Source of the DNA: Szabonella alba
GTDB taxonomy: Bacteria > Pseudomonadota > Alphaproteobacteria > Rhodobacterales > Rhodobacteraceae
DNA length: 64,000 nucleotides
Assembly: GCF_016765775.1 (NCBI RefSeq)
Contig: NZ_JAESVN010000001.1
Span: 62,001 to 126,000 of the forward strand
Direction of reading: 5' to 3'
Of the stretch, positions 1 to 9,533 are shown piece after piece. A model generated the notes under the pieces. That model saw only the letters and a list, made by a program, of their open reading frames with translations, did no database searches and was not told where the DNA came from. The position numbers and the translations under genes were made by a program. Positions within the stretch are counted from its first letter, which is position 1. Every line of letters begins with the position of its first letter.

Positions 1-1081
<1,081 letters not shown>

Positions 1082-1133
1082 CTAGGAGGCGGGGCAGGGA
1101 CGGGGCAGGGGGCAGGGAGCGGGCAGGACCGGC

Positions 1134-1874
1134 ATGGAAGGCGCGTTTTTCTGGACGGTCGCGGTGATCGCCTCGATCATGGTCGGGCTCAGCAAGGGGG
1201 GATTGCCGGTCGTCGCGATGACCTCGGTGCCGATCCTCAGCCTTGTGATGCCACCCTTGCAGGCGGCGGGGCTGCTGCTGCCGATCTATATCGTCTCGGA
1301 CGCTTTCGGCCTGTGGGCCTATCGGCGCGACTATGACCTGCGGGTGCTGAAGATCATGGTGCCGTCGACGGCCATCGGCATCTTCATCGGCTGGGCCACG
1401 GCGGCCTGGGTTTCGGATGCGGTGGTCGGCGGCCTGATCGGGCTGCTGGGGGCGGTGTTTGCCGCCACACGCCTTGCCGGGATCGGGGTCTCGGCCGCAC
1501 CACGCCCGGCCCGGACGGGGCCGGGGCTGTTCTGGGGTGCGGTGGCCGGGTTCACCAGTTTCGTCAGCCATGCGGGCGGGCCACCTTATCAGGTCTATGT
1601 GTTGCCGCTGGGGCTGACCAAGACTGTCTTTGCCGGCACCTCGACCATTCTGTTCGCATGGGTCAATGCCGCGAAACTGCCTGCATACTGGTCGGTCGGG
1701 ATGCTGTCATGGGACAGTCTGCCGGTCGCGGTCTGGCTGATGGCACCCGCCTCGCTGGCCGTTCTGGCCGGGGTGCGGCTGGTGCGGGTGATCCCCGAGG
1801 CGCTGTTCTTCCGCATCGTGCTTTGGGCGCTGCTGTTGCTGTCCTTGCGGCTGATCTGGGTGGCCTTCACCTGA
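1134..1874 (+). CDS. TauE/SafE family sulfite/organoanion exporter-type permease
   Basis: 246-residue integral membrane protein of the TauE/SafE (DUF81) family, whose members export sulfite, sulfoacetate or other organic anions across the inner membrane. It has about seven to eight hydrophobic segments. The N-terminal half carries the family's GLSKGGLP-type motif after the first helix, and a second half-repeat has FTSFVSHAGGPP, a typical DUF81 repeat signature. The start is the ATG at 1134. It stands alone, divergent from mdh and convergent with the next small gene. Substrate cannot be assigned from sequence. Confidence 0.85.
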   Translation: MEGAFFWTVAVIASIMVGLSKGGLPVVAMTSVPILSLVMPPLQAAGLLLPIYIVSDAFGLWAYRRDYDLRVLKIMVPSTAIGIFIGWATAAWVSDAVVGGLIGLLGAVFAATRLAGIGVSAAPRPARTGPGLFWGAVAGFTSFVSHAGGPPYQVYVLPLGLTKTVFAGTSTILFAWVNAAKLPAYWSVGMLSWDSLPVAVWLMAPASLAVLAGVRLVRVIPEALFFRIVLWALLLLSLRLIWVAFT

Positions 1875-1894
1875 CCGCGATCAGACCGGTTCGA

Positions 1895-2212
1895 TCAGAC
1901 CGGGCTGCCCTTGGCGGGCAGGGGATCGGTCAACGCCTCAAACCCGCTGCCCGAGGCCAGAAGGCAGGTCTGGCCCTGTGGCGTGGTGATCGTGATGGTC
2001 CAGCTTTGCGAATCGGAATTCACGAAAAGCTCCATCACCATGTTGTTTGCGGCGATCCCGACCGAGCGGCGGTTTTCGCCGTAACGGTCGGCCAGTTGTT
2101 CCAGAACCACCGCGCGCGGCGCGCAGCGGGGGGCGGCCCCTGCGGCCTGCGCCAGCAGGATCAGCGCCCCGAACCCCAGCGACAGCGCGAAAAGTCTTTC
2201 TGCCATGGTCAT
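1895..2212 (-). CDS. small secreted protein of unknown function
   Basis: 105-residue protein that I do not recognise. The first 26 residues form a classical Sec signal peptide (MAERLFALSLGFGALILLAQ, then an AGA-type cleavage site). The mature part is about 80 residues with two cysteines (PRCAP and QTCLL), which could form one disulfide in the periplasm. It contains a compact beta-rich stretch (WTITITTPQGQ). A second in-frame ATG at residue 3 is an alternative start. It is convergent with the TauE/SafE gene and divergent from mcl2. Coding is supported by the signal peptide and by conserved-looking codon use, not by a known family. Confidence 0.7.
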   Translation of the reverse strand: MTMAERLFALSLGFGALILLAQAAGAAPRCAPRAVVLEQLADRYGENRRSVGIAANNMVMELFVNSDSQSWTITITTPQGQTCLLASGSGFEALTDPLPAKGSPV

Positions 2213-2425
2213 CCCTTTCCGATGGGTCGCGCCGGTCCGGTTTCACCGGTTCTGCGCGACGGATGCGACAGGGCCCTTTCCCGGCCCCGTCCCCAAACCT
2301 GCGCCGCGATGCTGGATATAAGGTTAACGTGACGCGCCGGGATTTCTGCACTGCGGCAGATCCGCCCTTGCCGGAAGTGGCCGGAATGTGATCTTTGGCG
2401 CAAGAATATTGCGCAGGAGAGAATC

Positions 2426-3280
2426 ATGGACAGCCTTGCCCGCCCCTACCGGTCAGTCCTCTACATCCCCGGATCGAAGGAACGCGCGCTGGAAAAGGCG
2501 CAAGGCCTGCCCACGGATGCGATCATCTTCGATCTGGAGGATGCCGTCGCCCCCGAGGAGAAAGCCGCCGCAAGGGCGCTGCTGGCGGCGACGTTGCGGA
2601 CGGCCGATTACGGGCGGCGGGCGCGCATCGTGCGGGTCAACGGGCTGGACACGGACTGGGGCAAGGCGGATCTGGCGGCCTTTGCGCATCTGCCGCTGGA
2701 TGCGATCCTTGTGCCCAAGGTGAATTCGGCTGCCGATCTGGATGCTGTGGCGCGGCTGGTGCCGGATCAGCCCCTTTGGGCGATGATGGAAACCGCGCGC
2801 GGCATGCTGAACGCTGCCGAAATCGCGGCCCATCCGCGCCTTGCGGGCATGGTGATGGGCACCAATGACCTTGCGCGCGAGTTGGGCAGCCGCAACCGCG
2901 CCGACCGTCTGCCGATGCTGCCGGGGCTGGGTCTGTGCCTTCTGGCCGCAAGGGCCGAGGGCCTTGTGATCGTCGATGGCGTCTATAATGCCTTCAAGGA
3001 TGAAGAGGGCCTGCGCGCCGAATGCGAACAGGGCCGTGACATGGGATTTGACGGCAAGACGCTGATCCATCCCGCCCAGCTTGAGATTGCGAATGCGGGT
3101 TTTGCTCCGTCAGAGGCGGAACTGACCCTTGCCCGCCGTCAGATCGAGGCGTTCGAGGTGGCCAGTGCCGCAGGGCAGGGCGTTGCGGTTCTGGATGGTA
3201 AGATCGTCGAGAACCTGCATATCGTGACCGCAAAGGCGATGCTGGCGAAAGCCGAAGCGATTGCCGCAATGGCCAGCTGA
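2426..3280 (+). CDS. mcl2: HpcH/HpaI (CitE-like) lyase family: probable (3S)-malyl-CoA thioesterase
   Basis: 284-residue TIM-barrel CoA-ester enzyme. Motifs are YIPGS (13-17), DLEDAV with the metal/acid pair Glu38-Asp39, IVRVNG (about 72-77), the metal-ligand Glu in MMETARGM, and MGTNDLARELG. Length and neighbourhood (mch two genes on, mdh and sdh adjacent) match Rhodobacter sphaeroides Mcl2. That enzyme hydrolyses (3S)-malyl-CoA to malate and, with Mcl1, gives apparent malate synthase activity in the ethylmalonyl-CoA pathway. A true citramalyl/malyl-CoA lyase activity cannot be excluded from sequence alone. The start has a strong Shine-Dalgarno (gcaggaga) 8 bp upstream. It heads the mcl2-nnrU-DUF1737-mch operon. 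Confidence 0.88.
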   Translation: MDSLARPYRSVLYIPGSKERALEKAQGLPTDAIIFDLEDAVAPEEKAAARALLAATLRTADYGRRARIVRVNGLDTDWGKADLAAFAHLPLDAILVPKVNSAADLDAVARLVPDQPLWAMMETARGMLNAAEIAAHPRLAGMVMGTNDLARELGSRNRADRLPMLPGLGLCLLAARAEGLVIVDGVYNAFKDEEGLRAECEQGRDMGFDGKTLIHPAQLEIANAGFAPSEAELTLARRQIEAFEVASAAGQGVAVLDGKIVENLHIVTAKAMLAKAEAIAAMAS

Positions 3281-3317
3281 CCCCGCTACAGGGGACCGGC
3301 AAGCAAGGGAGACTGCC

Positions 3318-3869
3318 ATGATGATGCTTGTTCTGATCCTCGGGGTCGCGCTTTGGGCAGGGGCGCATCTGTTCAAGCGGGCGCAGCCCGCGCGCCGCGC
3401 CGCCATGGGCGAGGCGGGCAAAGGATTGATAACGGTGCTGGTGCTGCTGTCGGTCGCGCTGATGATCGTCGGCTATCGCGGGGCGGATTTCATCCCGCTC
3501 TGGTCATCGCCCGCGTTCCTGACCCATCTGAACAATCTGCTGATGCTGCTGGCCTTCTATCTTTACGCAGCCTCGGGCCTGAAAACAGCGATCACGCGCC
3601 GCATCCGGCATCCGCAACTGACCGCGATCAAGACATGGGCGGTCGCGCATCTGCTGGTCAATGGCGATCTGGCCTCGGTGATCCTGTTCGGCGGGCTTTT
3701 GGCCTGGGCCGTGGTCAGTGTCATCGTGATCAACCGGGCGCAGCCGGTCTGGAAGAAACCCGCCCCCGCGCCGGTCAGCCGTGAGATCATGGCGGCAGTC
3801 GGCGCCGTTGTCGTGATGGTCGCGGTCATGCTGATCCACAACTGGCTGGGCGTCACGCCCTGGGGCTGA
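3318..3869 (+). CDS. NnrU family membrane protein
   Basis: 183-residue polytopic membrane protein of the NnrU family, which contains the nitric-oxide-reduction-associated NnrU and plant 15-cis-zeta-carotene isomerase. Five to six hydrophobic helices are visible. Family features include the WAGAHL segment near the N-terminus and the TRRIRHPQLTAIKTWAVAHL block, with histidines positioned like haem ligands, followed by NGDLAS. The start is the ATG at 3318 (aagggagactgcc upstream). An upstream in-frame start would overlap the mcl2 end. It lies 37 bp after mcl2 in the same operon. No denitrification genes are nearby, so its role here is unassigned. Confidence 0.88.
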   Translation: MMMLVLILGVALWAGAHLFKRAQPARRAAMGEAGKGLITVLVLLSVALMIVGYRGADFIPLWSSPAFLTHLNNLLMLLAFYLYAASGLKTAITRRIRHPQLTAIKTWAVAHLLVNGDLASVILFGGLLAWAVVSVIVINRAQPVWKKPAPAPVSREIMAAVGAVVVMVAVMLIHNWLGVTPWG

Positions 3870-3886
3870 ACTGCAAGGAAAAGACC

Positions 3887-4090
3887 ATGAAACTTTATCG
3901 TTTTCTGTCCGAGGATGACACATCGGCCTTTTGTCACAAGGTGACGGCGGCGCTGAACAAGGGCTGGGCGCTGGAAGGCGGGCCGACCTATGCCTTTGAT
4001 GCCGCGCGCGGGGTGATGCGCTGCGGGCAGGCCGTGGTGAAAGAGGTGCCGGGCGATTATTCCCCCGGGATCAAGCTGGGTGAACAGTAA
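3887..4090 (+). CDS. DUF1737 domain protein
   Basis: 67-residue soluble protein matching the DUF1737 pattern: MKLYRFLS at the start, an FCHKVTAALNKGW core, then GGPTYAFD. Function is unknown. DUF1737 proteins are small stand-alone proteins in alphaproteobacteria. It sits 17 bp after nnrU and 12 bp before mch, so it is cotranscribed with the ethylmalonyl-CoA pathway enzyme genes. Its Shine-Dalgarno is gcaaggaaaag. Confidence 0.85.
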   Translation: MKLYRFLSEDDTSAFCHKVTAALNKGWALEGGPTYAFDAARGVMRCGQAVVKEVPGDYSPGIKLGEQ

Positions 4091-4102
4091 AAGGCGCGCG
4101 CG

Positions 4103-5134
4103 ATGAAAACCAATCCCGGCCGGTTCTTTGAGGATTACCGCCTTGGCCAGAGCATCGACCATGCGGTGCCGCGCACGGTTGGTGCCGGGGAACGGGCGCT
4201 TTATCACGCGCTTTATCCCGCGCGGCATGCGCTGCAGTCCTCGGATGAATTTGCCCGCGCCTGCGGCCTGCCCGCCAGCCCGCTGGATGATCTGCTGGCC
4301 TTCCATACGGTGTTCGGCAAGACGGTGCCGGATATCAGCCTGAACGCGGTTGCCAATCTGGGCTATGCTGAGGGGCGCTGGCTGGCCCCGCTTTGGCCCG
4401 GGGATACGATCCGGGCAAGATCAACCGTGATCGGGTTGAAGGAAAATTCCAACGGTGCGTCGGGCGTGGTCTGGGTGCGCACGACGGGGCTGAACCAGCG
4501 CGACGAACGGGTGCTGGATTATGTCCGCTGGGTGATGGTGCGCAAGGGCGACCGCGCGGCCCCTGTCCCGCAGACCGTGGTGCCGGATCTGGCCCCCGCC
4601 GTTGCCGCCGCCGATCTGGTCGTGCCGCAAGGGTTGGATTTCACGCGCTATGATTTCGCGCAGGCGGGTGAGCCGCATCGCCTGTCCGATTACCGGATCG
4701 GTGAAAAGATCGACCATGTCGATGGCGTCACCATCGAGGAAGCCGAGCACATGATGGCGACGCGGCTGTGGCAGAACACCGCCAAGGTGCATTTCGATGC
4801 CACCTTCCGCCCCGATGGTCGCCGCCTGATCTATGGCGGCCATGTCATCAGCATGGCCCGCGCGCTGTCCTTCAACGGGCTGGCCAATGCGCAGATGATC
4901 GTTGCGCTGAATGCGGGCGCCCATGCCAATCCCTGTTTTGCAGGCGATACGCTGCGGGTCTGGTCCGAGGTGCTGGAAAAGGCCGAAACGCTTGCGCCCG
5001 GGGTGGGCGCGATCCGGCTGCGGCTGGTGGCGGTTAAGGCAGGGGCGGCCCCCTTCACCCTGCGCGGCGAGGACGGCAAATATGCGCCCGAAGTGCTGCT
5101 GGATCTGGATTACTGGGCGCTGATGCCGTTCTGA
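4103..5134 (+). CDS. mch: mesaconyl-CoA hydratase (beta-methylmalyl-CoA dehydratase), MaoC-type
   Basis: 343-residue double hot-dog (MaoC-like) hydratase converting mesaconyl-CoA to beta-methylmalyl-CoA in the ethylmalonyl-CoA pathway for acetyl-CoA assimilation. It starts MKTNPGRFFEDYRLGQ. The first hot-dog half (about 5-150) holds the AFHTVFGKTVPDISLNAVANLGYAEGR-type core and the second (about 190-343) holds YGGHVISMARALSF. The length equals the characterised Rhodobacter enzyme. It is the last gene of the mcl2 operon, and its presence argues that the strain uses this pathway in place of the glyoxylate bypass. The other pathway genes (ccr, ecm, msd, mcl1) are not in the window. Confidence 0.93.
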   Translation: MKTNPGRFFEDYRLGQSIDHAVPRTVGAGERALYHALYPARHALQSSDEFARACGLPASPLDDLLAFHTVFGKTVPDISLNAVANLGYAEGRWLAPLWPGDTIRARSTVIGLKENSNGASGVVWVRTTGLNQRDERVLDYVRWVMVRKGDRAAPVPQTVVPDLAPAVAAADLVVPQGLDFTRYDFAQAGEPHRLSDYRIGEKIDHVDGVTIEEAEHMMATRLWQNTAKVHFDATFRPDGRRLIYGGHVISMARALSFNGLANAQMIVALNAGAHANPCFAGDTLRVWSEVLEKAETLAPGVGAIRLRLVAVKAGAAPFTLRGEDGKYAPEVLLDLDYWALMPF

Positions 5135-5312
5135 TTTCGCGCATCGGCGCAAAAACGGGCGCGGAGTGGCAGCCTTGTGCGAAAGAGCTGCGAAACCGTC
5201 GTGAATCTGTGACCTTTCAGCATGGCGCGCGGGGGACGATGCGGGACTCCCTATGCGGATCGCGGGCGATGTGCTGAAGATCTGCCATTCACATACGATC
5301 ACGGGGTCAAAC

Positions 5313-5954
5313 ATGCGTCGCTATCTCGCCACCACTGCCCTTATTGCCCTTTTCGCCGCGCCCGGAGCCTTGCTTGCGCAGGATTTCTCGGTCTCTGCCG
5401 GGGCGACACTGACAAGCCGCTACATGTCCAGCGGCATCGAACAGACAAACGGTTTTGCGATCCAGCCATGGATCGAGGTCGAGGCGAACGGCTTCTATGC
5501 GGGCGTCTGGGCATCGAATGTGTCGAAATCGCTTCTGGGGTCCTCGGCGGAGGTCGATCTTTATCTGGGGTATCGCAACGAGATCGGGGCCTTCAGCTAT
5601 GATATCGGCTATGCGCGCTACTACTACCGCAGCCCCAATGTGGATTGCTGTGGCGAGTTCATTCTGGATATGGGCTATGCCGTGACTGATGAATTCAGCA
5701 TCGGGGGCAGGGTTGCCTATGACCCGAAGGCCGAGGTGACGAATACGAGGCTCAGCGCGGCCTACGCCTTCACCGACCAGATTTCGGCCGATATCACCTA
5801 TGGCAAGATCAACAAGGGCGGGCATCGCTACTGGCAGGTCGGTGGCAGCTACGCGGTCAATGACACCCTGTCGCTGGGGCTGGCCTGGCATGACACGAAT
5901 ATCACAAAGGGGCGGCTTGTGGCCTCTATGGATATCAGTTTCTCGCTGCGCTGA
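5313..5954 (+). CDS. TorF-like (Gcw_chp) outer-membrane beta-barrel protein
   Basis: 213-residue protein with a Sec signal peptide (about residues 1-22, ending LLAQ) followed by alternating amphipathic strands. Family hallmarks are SAGATLTSRYMSSGIEQT near the mature N-terminus, aromatic-rich strand ends (YARYYYRSPN) and a C-terminal strand ending SFSLR. This matches the TorF / TIGR02001 putative porin family. It is monocistronic, 178 bp after mch, and is followed by a strong intrinsic terminator. The substrate is unknown. Confidence 0.82.
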   Translation: MRRYLATTALIALFAAPGALLAQDFSVSAGATLTSRYMSSGIEQTNGFAIQPWIEVEANGFYAGVWASNVSKSLLGSSAEVDLYLGYRNEIGAFSYDIGYARYYYRSPNVDCCGEFILDMGYAVTDEFSIGGRVAYDPKAEVTNTRLSAAYAFTDQISADITYGKINKGGHRYWQVGGSYAVNDTLSLGLAWHDTNITKGRLVASMDISFSLR

Positions 5955-6015
5955 GCGGCGCAGGCGTGACCAGATAGCGGTGGGCCGGACGACTCGGCCC
6001 GGGACGGGATGATAC

Positions 6016-6047
6016 GGGGGCCGCACAACAGCGCGTGGCCCCCTTTT
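6016..6047 (+). terminator. Rho-independent terminator after the TorF-like gene
   Basis: GGGGGCC (6016-6022) pairs with GGCCCCC (6037-6043) around a 14-nt loop and is followed directly by TTTT. It closes transcription of the outer-membrane gene just upstream of the sdh control region. Confidence 0.85.
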
Positions 6048-6060
6048 CCATACAGCAGGT

Positions 6061-6093
6061 TTGTGATCGCACAGAAAAATTGTGTGATCACAA
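6061..6093 (+). promoter_or_regulatory. paired palindromic operator candidate upstream of sdhC
   Basis: A 12-bp inverted repeat, TTGTGATCGCAC (6061-6072) and GTGTGATCACAA (6082-6093), has one mismatch and a 9-nt spacer. Each arm also contains its own 10-bp palindrome of the form TGTGATCACA, and the two centres are 21 bp apart (two helical turns). It lies about 150 bp upstream of the sdhC start and after the upstream terminator, so it most likely controls the sdh operon. The binding protein is unknown; GntR- or CRP/FNR-type dimers would fit. Confidence 0.5.
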
Positions 6094-6241
6094 CATGAAT
6101 TTTTCTGCATCCGCGCAGCGCATCCGGGCTGTTTTTACCGCCTTCGGGCGTGACTTCGCCGAAAAAACCGCTAAGGAGAAGGGAAACACCCGCCTCGGAT
6201 CCGGCAGGCGCCGAACCGGGCAAGGCAAGAAGGGAACCGAG

Positions 6242-6634
6242 ATGGCAGAACCGAAACGGGTCGAACGGCCCCTTTCCCCCTTCATGATCGGGCCGTATTA
6301 CCGCCCGCAACTGACCTCGATGACCTCGATCCTGACGCGGATCACCGGCAATGCGCTGGTCGTGGCGGCGGTGCTGGTGGTCTGGTGGCTGCTTGCGGCC
6401 GCGACCGGGCCGGAAAGTTTTGCGACCGCCAATGCGGTTGTCACCTCATGGTTCGGCGATCTGGTCTTTGCCGCCTCGGCGCTGGCGCTGTGGTATCATT
6501 ACCTTGCGGGCCTGCGGCATCTTTGGTTCGATGCCGGGCACGGGCTGGATGTGCCCACGGCGGAAAAGCTGGGGATCGCCTGTCTGGTGGGTTCGGTCAT
6601 CCTGACCGCGCTGACCATCCTGATTGTGCAGTAA
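6242..6634 (+). CDS. sdhC: succinate dehydrogenase cytochrome b556 subunit
   Basis: 130-residue membrane anchor of complex II with three transmembrane helices. RPLSPFMIGPYYRPQLTSM precedes the quinone-site motif SILTRITG (the Ser and Arg correspond to E. coli SdhC Ser27/Arg31). The family motif RHLWFD with a haem-associated His follows helix 2. The start at 6242 was chosen because it matches the SdhC N-terminus (MAEPKRVERPLSP) and is preceded by aagggaaccg; an upstream in-frame extension would not match the family. It is the first gene of sdhCDA-(3 small genes)-sdhB. Confidence 0.95.
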   Translation: MAEPKRVERPLSPFMIGPYYRPQLTSMTSILTRITGNALVVAAVLVVWWLLAAATGPESFATANAVVTSWFGDLVFAASALALWYHYLAGLRHLWFDAGHGLDVPTAEKLGIACLVGSVILTALTILIVQ

Positions 6635-6646
6635 GAGGGGCCGGGA

Positions 6647-7018
6647 ATGCGTTTTCTGACAGACCGCAAGCGCGCTGTGGGCAAGGGTGCCTCGGGCACC
6701 GGGACCGAACATCACTGGTATATGACCGTGTCCGCCGTCGGGCTGGCCTTTCTGCTGCCCGTCTGGGTCTATATCTTCGGCTCGGCGCTGGGCCAAAGCC
6801 ATGCCGAGGTGGTCGCCACCTTTTCACGTCCCTTCCCGGCGATCCTGACGGGGCTGGTGATCGTCGTGGGCATGCGCCATTTCGCCAAGGGTGCCACAAG
6901 CATGATCGAGGATTACTGGCGCGGCACGACGCGCAAGATCCTGATCATCCTCGCCCATTCGATTTCCTATGCGGTGATTGCGGCCGGGCTTTTCGCTCTG
7001 GCCCGCATCGCGCTCTGA
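6647..7018 (+). CDS. sdhD: succinate dehydrogenase hydrophobic membrane anchor subunit
   Basis: 123-residue membrane anchor of complex II with three transmembrane helices (about 23-43, 57-77 and 92-115). The MRHFAKG segment supplies the expected haem-b ligand His, and the following DYW matches the conserved Asp-Tyr near the quinone site. It lies 12 bp after sdhC and 10 bp before sdhA. Confidence 0.95.
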   Translation: MRFLTDRKRAVGKGASGTGTEHHWYMTVSAVGLAFLLPVWVYIFGSALGQSHAEVVATFSRPFPAILTGLVIVVGMRHFAKGATSMIEDYWRGTTRKILIILAHSISYAVIAAGLFALARIAL

Positions 7019-7028
7019 AGGGTCCGAC

Positions 7029-8831
7029 ATGACTGCCTATCCTTATGAAGTGCATGAATATGATGTTGTTGTGGTCGGTGCGGGGGGTGCAGGACTGCGC
7101 GCGACGCTGGGCATGGCAGAACAGGGGCTGCGCACGGCCTGCGTGACCAAGGTGTTTCCGACCCGCAGCCATACGGTTGCCGCACAGGGCGGGATTGCCG
7201 CCAGTCTTGCCAATATGGGTCCCGACAACTGGCAATGGCATATGTATGACACGGTGAAAGGCTCGGACTGGCTGGGCGACACTGATGCGATGGAATATCT
7301 GGCGCGGGAGGCCCCGAAGGCGGTCTATGAGTTGGAACATTACGGCGTTCCCTTCAGCCGGACCGAGGATGGCCGCATCTATCAGCGCCCCTTTGGTGGC
7401 CATACGACCGAGTTTGGCGAAGGCCCGCCGGTGCAGCGCACCTGTGCCGCCGCTGACCGCACCGGTCATGCGATGCTGCACACGCTCTATGGTCAGAGCC
7501 TGAAGCAGAAGGCGGAATTCTACATCGAATATTTCGCGCTCGATCTCATCATGACCGAAGGGCGCTGCACCGGCGTCGTGGCGTGGAAGCTGGATGACGG
7601 CACGATGCATGTCTTCAACGCCAAGATGGTCGTTCTGGCCACGGGCGGATATGGCCGGGCTTATTTCAGCGCAACCTCGGCCCATACCTGCACCGGCGAC
7701 GGCAACGGGATGGTGGCGCGCGCGGGCCTGCCGCTGCAGGATATGGAATTCGTGCAGTTCCACCCGACCGGCATCTATGGCGCCGGCTGCCTGATTACCG
7801 AAGGCGCGCGCGGCGAGGGCGGCTATCTCACCAATTCGGAAGGCGAGCGGTTCATGGAACGCTATGCGCCGACCTACAAGGATCTGGCCAGCCGCGACGT
7901 GGTTTCGCGCTGCATGACCATCGAAATCCGCGAAGGGCGCGGGGTGGGGCCGAACAAGGACCATATCCATCTGCACCTGAACCACCTGCCGAAAGAGGCG
8001 CTGGACCTGCGCCTGCCCGGCATTTCGGAATCCGCGCGCATCTTTGCGGGCGTGGATGTGACCAAGGAACCGATCCCGGTTTTGCCCACCGTGCATTACA
8101 ATATGGGCGGCATCCCCACGAATTACTGGGGTGAGGTGCTGAACCCGACCGCCGACAATCCCGATGCCGTCTTCCCCGGTCTGATGGCCGTGGGGGAAGC
8201 CGCCTGCGCAAGCGTCCATGGCGCGAACCGTCTGGGATCAAACAGCCTGATCGACCTTGTGGTCTTCGGTCGGGCGGCCGCAATCCGCGCCGGTGAGATC
8301 GTGGACCCCAAGGAACGCAACCGCCCCGTGGACGGCGCGGGCGTCGACAAGGCCTTCGCGCGGTTCGACGGGCTGCGTCATGCCAAGGGCTCGGTTTCCA
8401 CGGCAGAGCTTCGGTTGGAGATGCAGGTCACGATGCAGGCCGATGCGGCGGTGTTCCGCACCGACAAGACGCTGGCCGACGGGGTTGAGAAGATGACCGC
8501 CATCGCCGGAAAGATGGACGATCTGCGCGTCACCGACCGCAGCCTCGTGTGGAATTCCGACCTGATGGAGACGCTGGAACTGACCAATCTGATGCCGAAT
8601 GCGCTGGCCACGATCGTGGCCGCCGAGGCGCGCAAGGAAAGCCGTGGCGCCCATGCGCATGAGGACTGGCCCAAGCGCGATGACGAGAACTGGCGTGTTC
8701 ACAGCCTTGCTTATGTCAATGGCACCGATGTTCGGCTATCCTCGCGTCCGGTTCACCTTGAACCGCTGACCAAACAGGAAGATGGCGGGATCGACCTGAA
8801 GAAGATCGCGCCCAAAGCGAGGGTCTATTGA
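7029..8831 (+). CDS. sdhA: succinate dehydrogenase flavoprotein subunit
   Basis: 600-residue catalytic subunit of complex II, oxidising succinate to fumarate. [12 protein letters not shown] (about 13-24) binds FAD. The His of [10 protein letters not shown] is the covalent FAD attachment site. [21 protein letters not shown] and [11 protein letters not shown] contain active-site residues. The C-terminal domain ends [10 protein letters not shown]. The start is the ATG at 7029, as in other SdhA proteins ([17 protein letters not shown]). The stop overlaps the start of the next small gene, indicating translational coupling. Confidence 0.98.
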   Translation: MTAYPYEVHEYDVVVVGAGGAGLRATLGMAEQGLRTACVTKVFPTRSHTVAAQGGIAASLANMGPDNWQWHMYDTVKGSDWLGDTDAMEYLAREAPKAVYELEHYGVPFSRTEDGRIYQRPFGGHTTEFGEGPPVQRTCAAADRTGHAMLHTLYGQSLKQKAEFYIEYFALDLIMTEGRCTGVVAWKLDDGTMHVFNAKMVVLATGGYGRAYFSATSAHTCTGDGNGMVARAGLPLQDMEFVQFHPTGIYGAGCLITEGARGEGGYLTNSEGERFMERYAPTYKDLASRDVVSRCMTIEIREGRGVGPNKDHIHLHLNHLPKEALDLRLPGISESARIFAGVDVTKEPIPVLPTVHYNMGGIPTNYWGEVLNPTADNPDAVFPGLMAVGEAACASVHGANRLGSNSLIDLVVFGRAAAIRAGEIVDPKERNRPVDGAGVDKAFARFDGLRHAKGSVSTAELRLEMQVTMQADAAVFRTDKTLADGVEKMTAIAGKMDDLRVTDRSLVWNSDLMETLELTNLMPNALATIVAAEARKESRGAHAHEDWPKRDDENWRVHSLAYVNGTDVRLSSRPVHLEPLTKQEDGGIDLKKIAPKARVY

Positions 8832-9187
8832 TGCTGAAAGCTGCCGCCTGTTCAATCGCCACCCTTGTCGCGCTGACCGTGGCCGCCCCGGCCCGGACGG
8901 TGGTGACACCGGATGACTGCCGGGCCGAGTTCCAGACCAATCTGCGCCTGCAGGGTGGACTTGCCTCGGAACGTGATGCGCTTGCGCGCCGCCCCGGCAC
9001 GGCCGAGGCGATCTATAATGCCTGTCTGGCCCATACCCGGGGGCAGGGCGGCTATGTCGCGGTGCGCGCCTCGGGCAGCCGGTTTGCCGAGCCGGTCGTG
9101 CAGCGGCGCGGGCCGCGCCCGGACTGCGCGCTGACCATGGTGGGCGGTGCGGAATATGCCTGTTACTCGACCCGGTTCGGGGGCTGA
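8831..9187 (+). CDS. small secreted protein inside the sdh operon
   Basis: 118-residue protein not matched to a family I know. It starts at the ATG overlapping the sdhA stop (TGATG). It has a short Sec signal peptide (about 1-20, LKAAACSIATLVALTVAAPA). The mature part has four cysteines (DDC, YNAC, PDC and YAC), enough for two periplasmic disulfides. It sits between sdhA and sdhB with two small lipoprotein-like genes, all on the same strand with overlaps, so it is cotranscribed with complex II. A role in complex II biogenesis is only a guess from position. Confidence 0.75.
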   Translation: MLKAAACSIATLVALTVAAPARTVVTPDDCRAEFQTNLRLQGGLASERDALARRPGTAEAIYNACLAHTRGQGGYVAVRASGSRFAEPVVQRRGPRPDCALTMVGGAEYACYSTRFGG

Positions 9188-9194
9188 TCCTTCG

Positions 9195-9533
9195 GTGTAT
9201 CCGTCGTTTGTTCCTGTCGCTTTGGCTCCGGTCGCTTTGGCCCTTGCCCTTCTGGTCGCCTGTTCCCCGCAGCGGATGGCCGAGGATATGACACGCGCCG
9301 CCGCGAAATCGGTGATCCTGCCGGTCGTGGGCCAGCGCCTGCCCGAAACGCAGGCCGAGCAGGTGACCGCCTGTGTGCTGGACAATGCGACCCTGCCCGA
9401 ATTGCAGGCGCTGGCGCGCGATGTCGGCACAAGGGCCGGAACGCGCACCGTGGCCGTCGTTGCCGATGTGCTGCGCCGTCCGGGCACGGTGCAATGCGTG
9501 GCCCGGCTGGGCCTGCCGGGGATCGCGTCATGA
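9195..9533 (+). CDS. putative small lipoprotein inside the sdh operon
   Basis: About 112 residues from the GTG at 9195, an uncertain start; an in-frame ATG at 9156 would overlap the previous gene and add 13 residues. A hydrophobic stretch ends in the lipobox-like LVAC (Cys about 23), suggesting a lipid-anchored protein. The remainder is a helical domain with two further cysteines (TACVLDNATLPELQ and TVQCVARLG), consistent with one disulfide. It is not a family I recognise. It overlaps the next gene by 4 nt (ATGA), so the two are probably translated together. Confidence 0.65.
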   Translation: MYPSFVPVALAPVALALALLVACSPQRMAEDMTRAAAKSVILPVVGQRLPETQAEQVTACVLDNATLPELQALARDVGTRAGTRTVAVVADVLRRPGTVQCVARLGLPGIAS

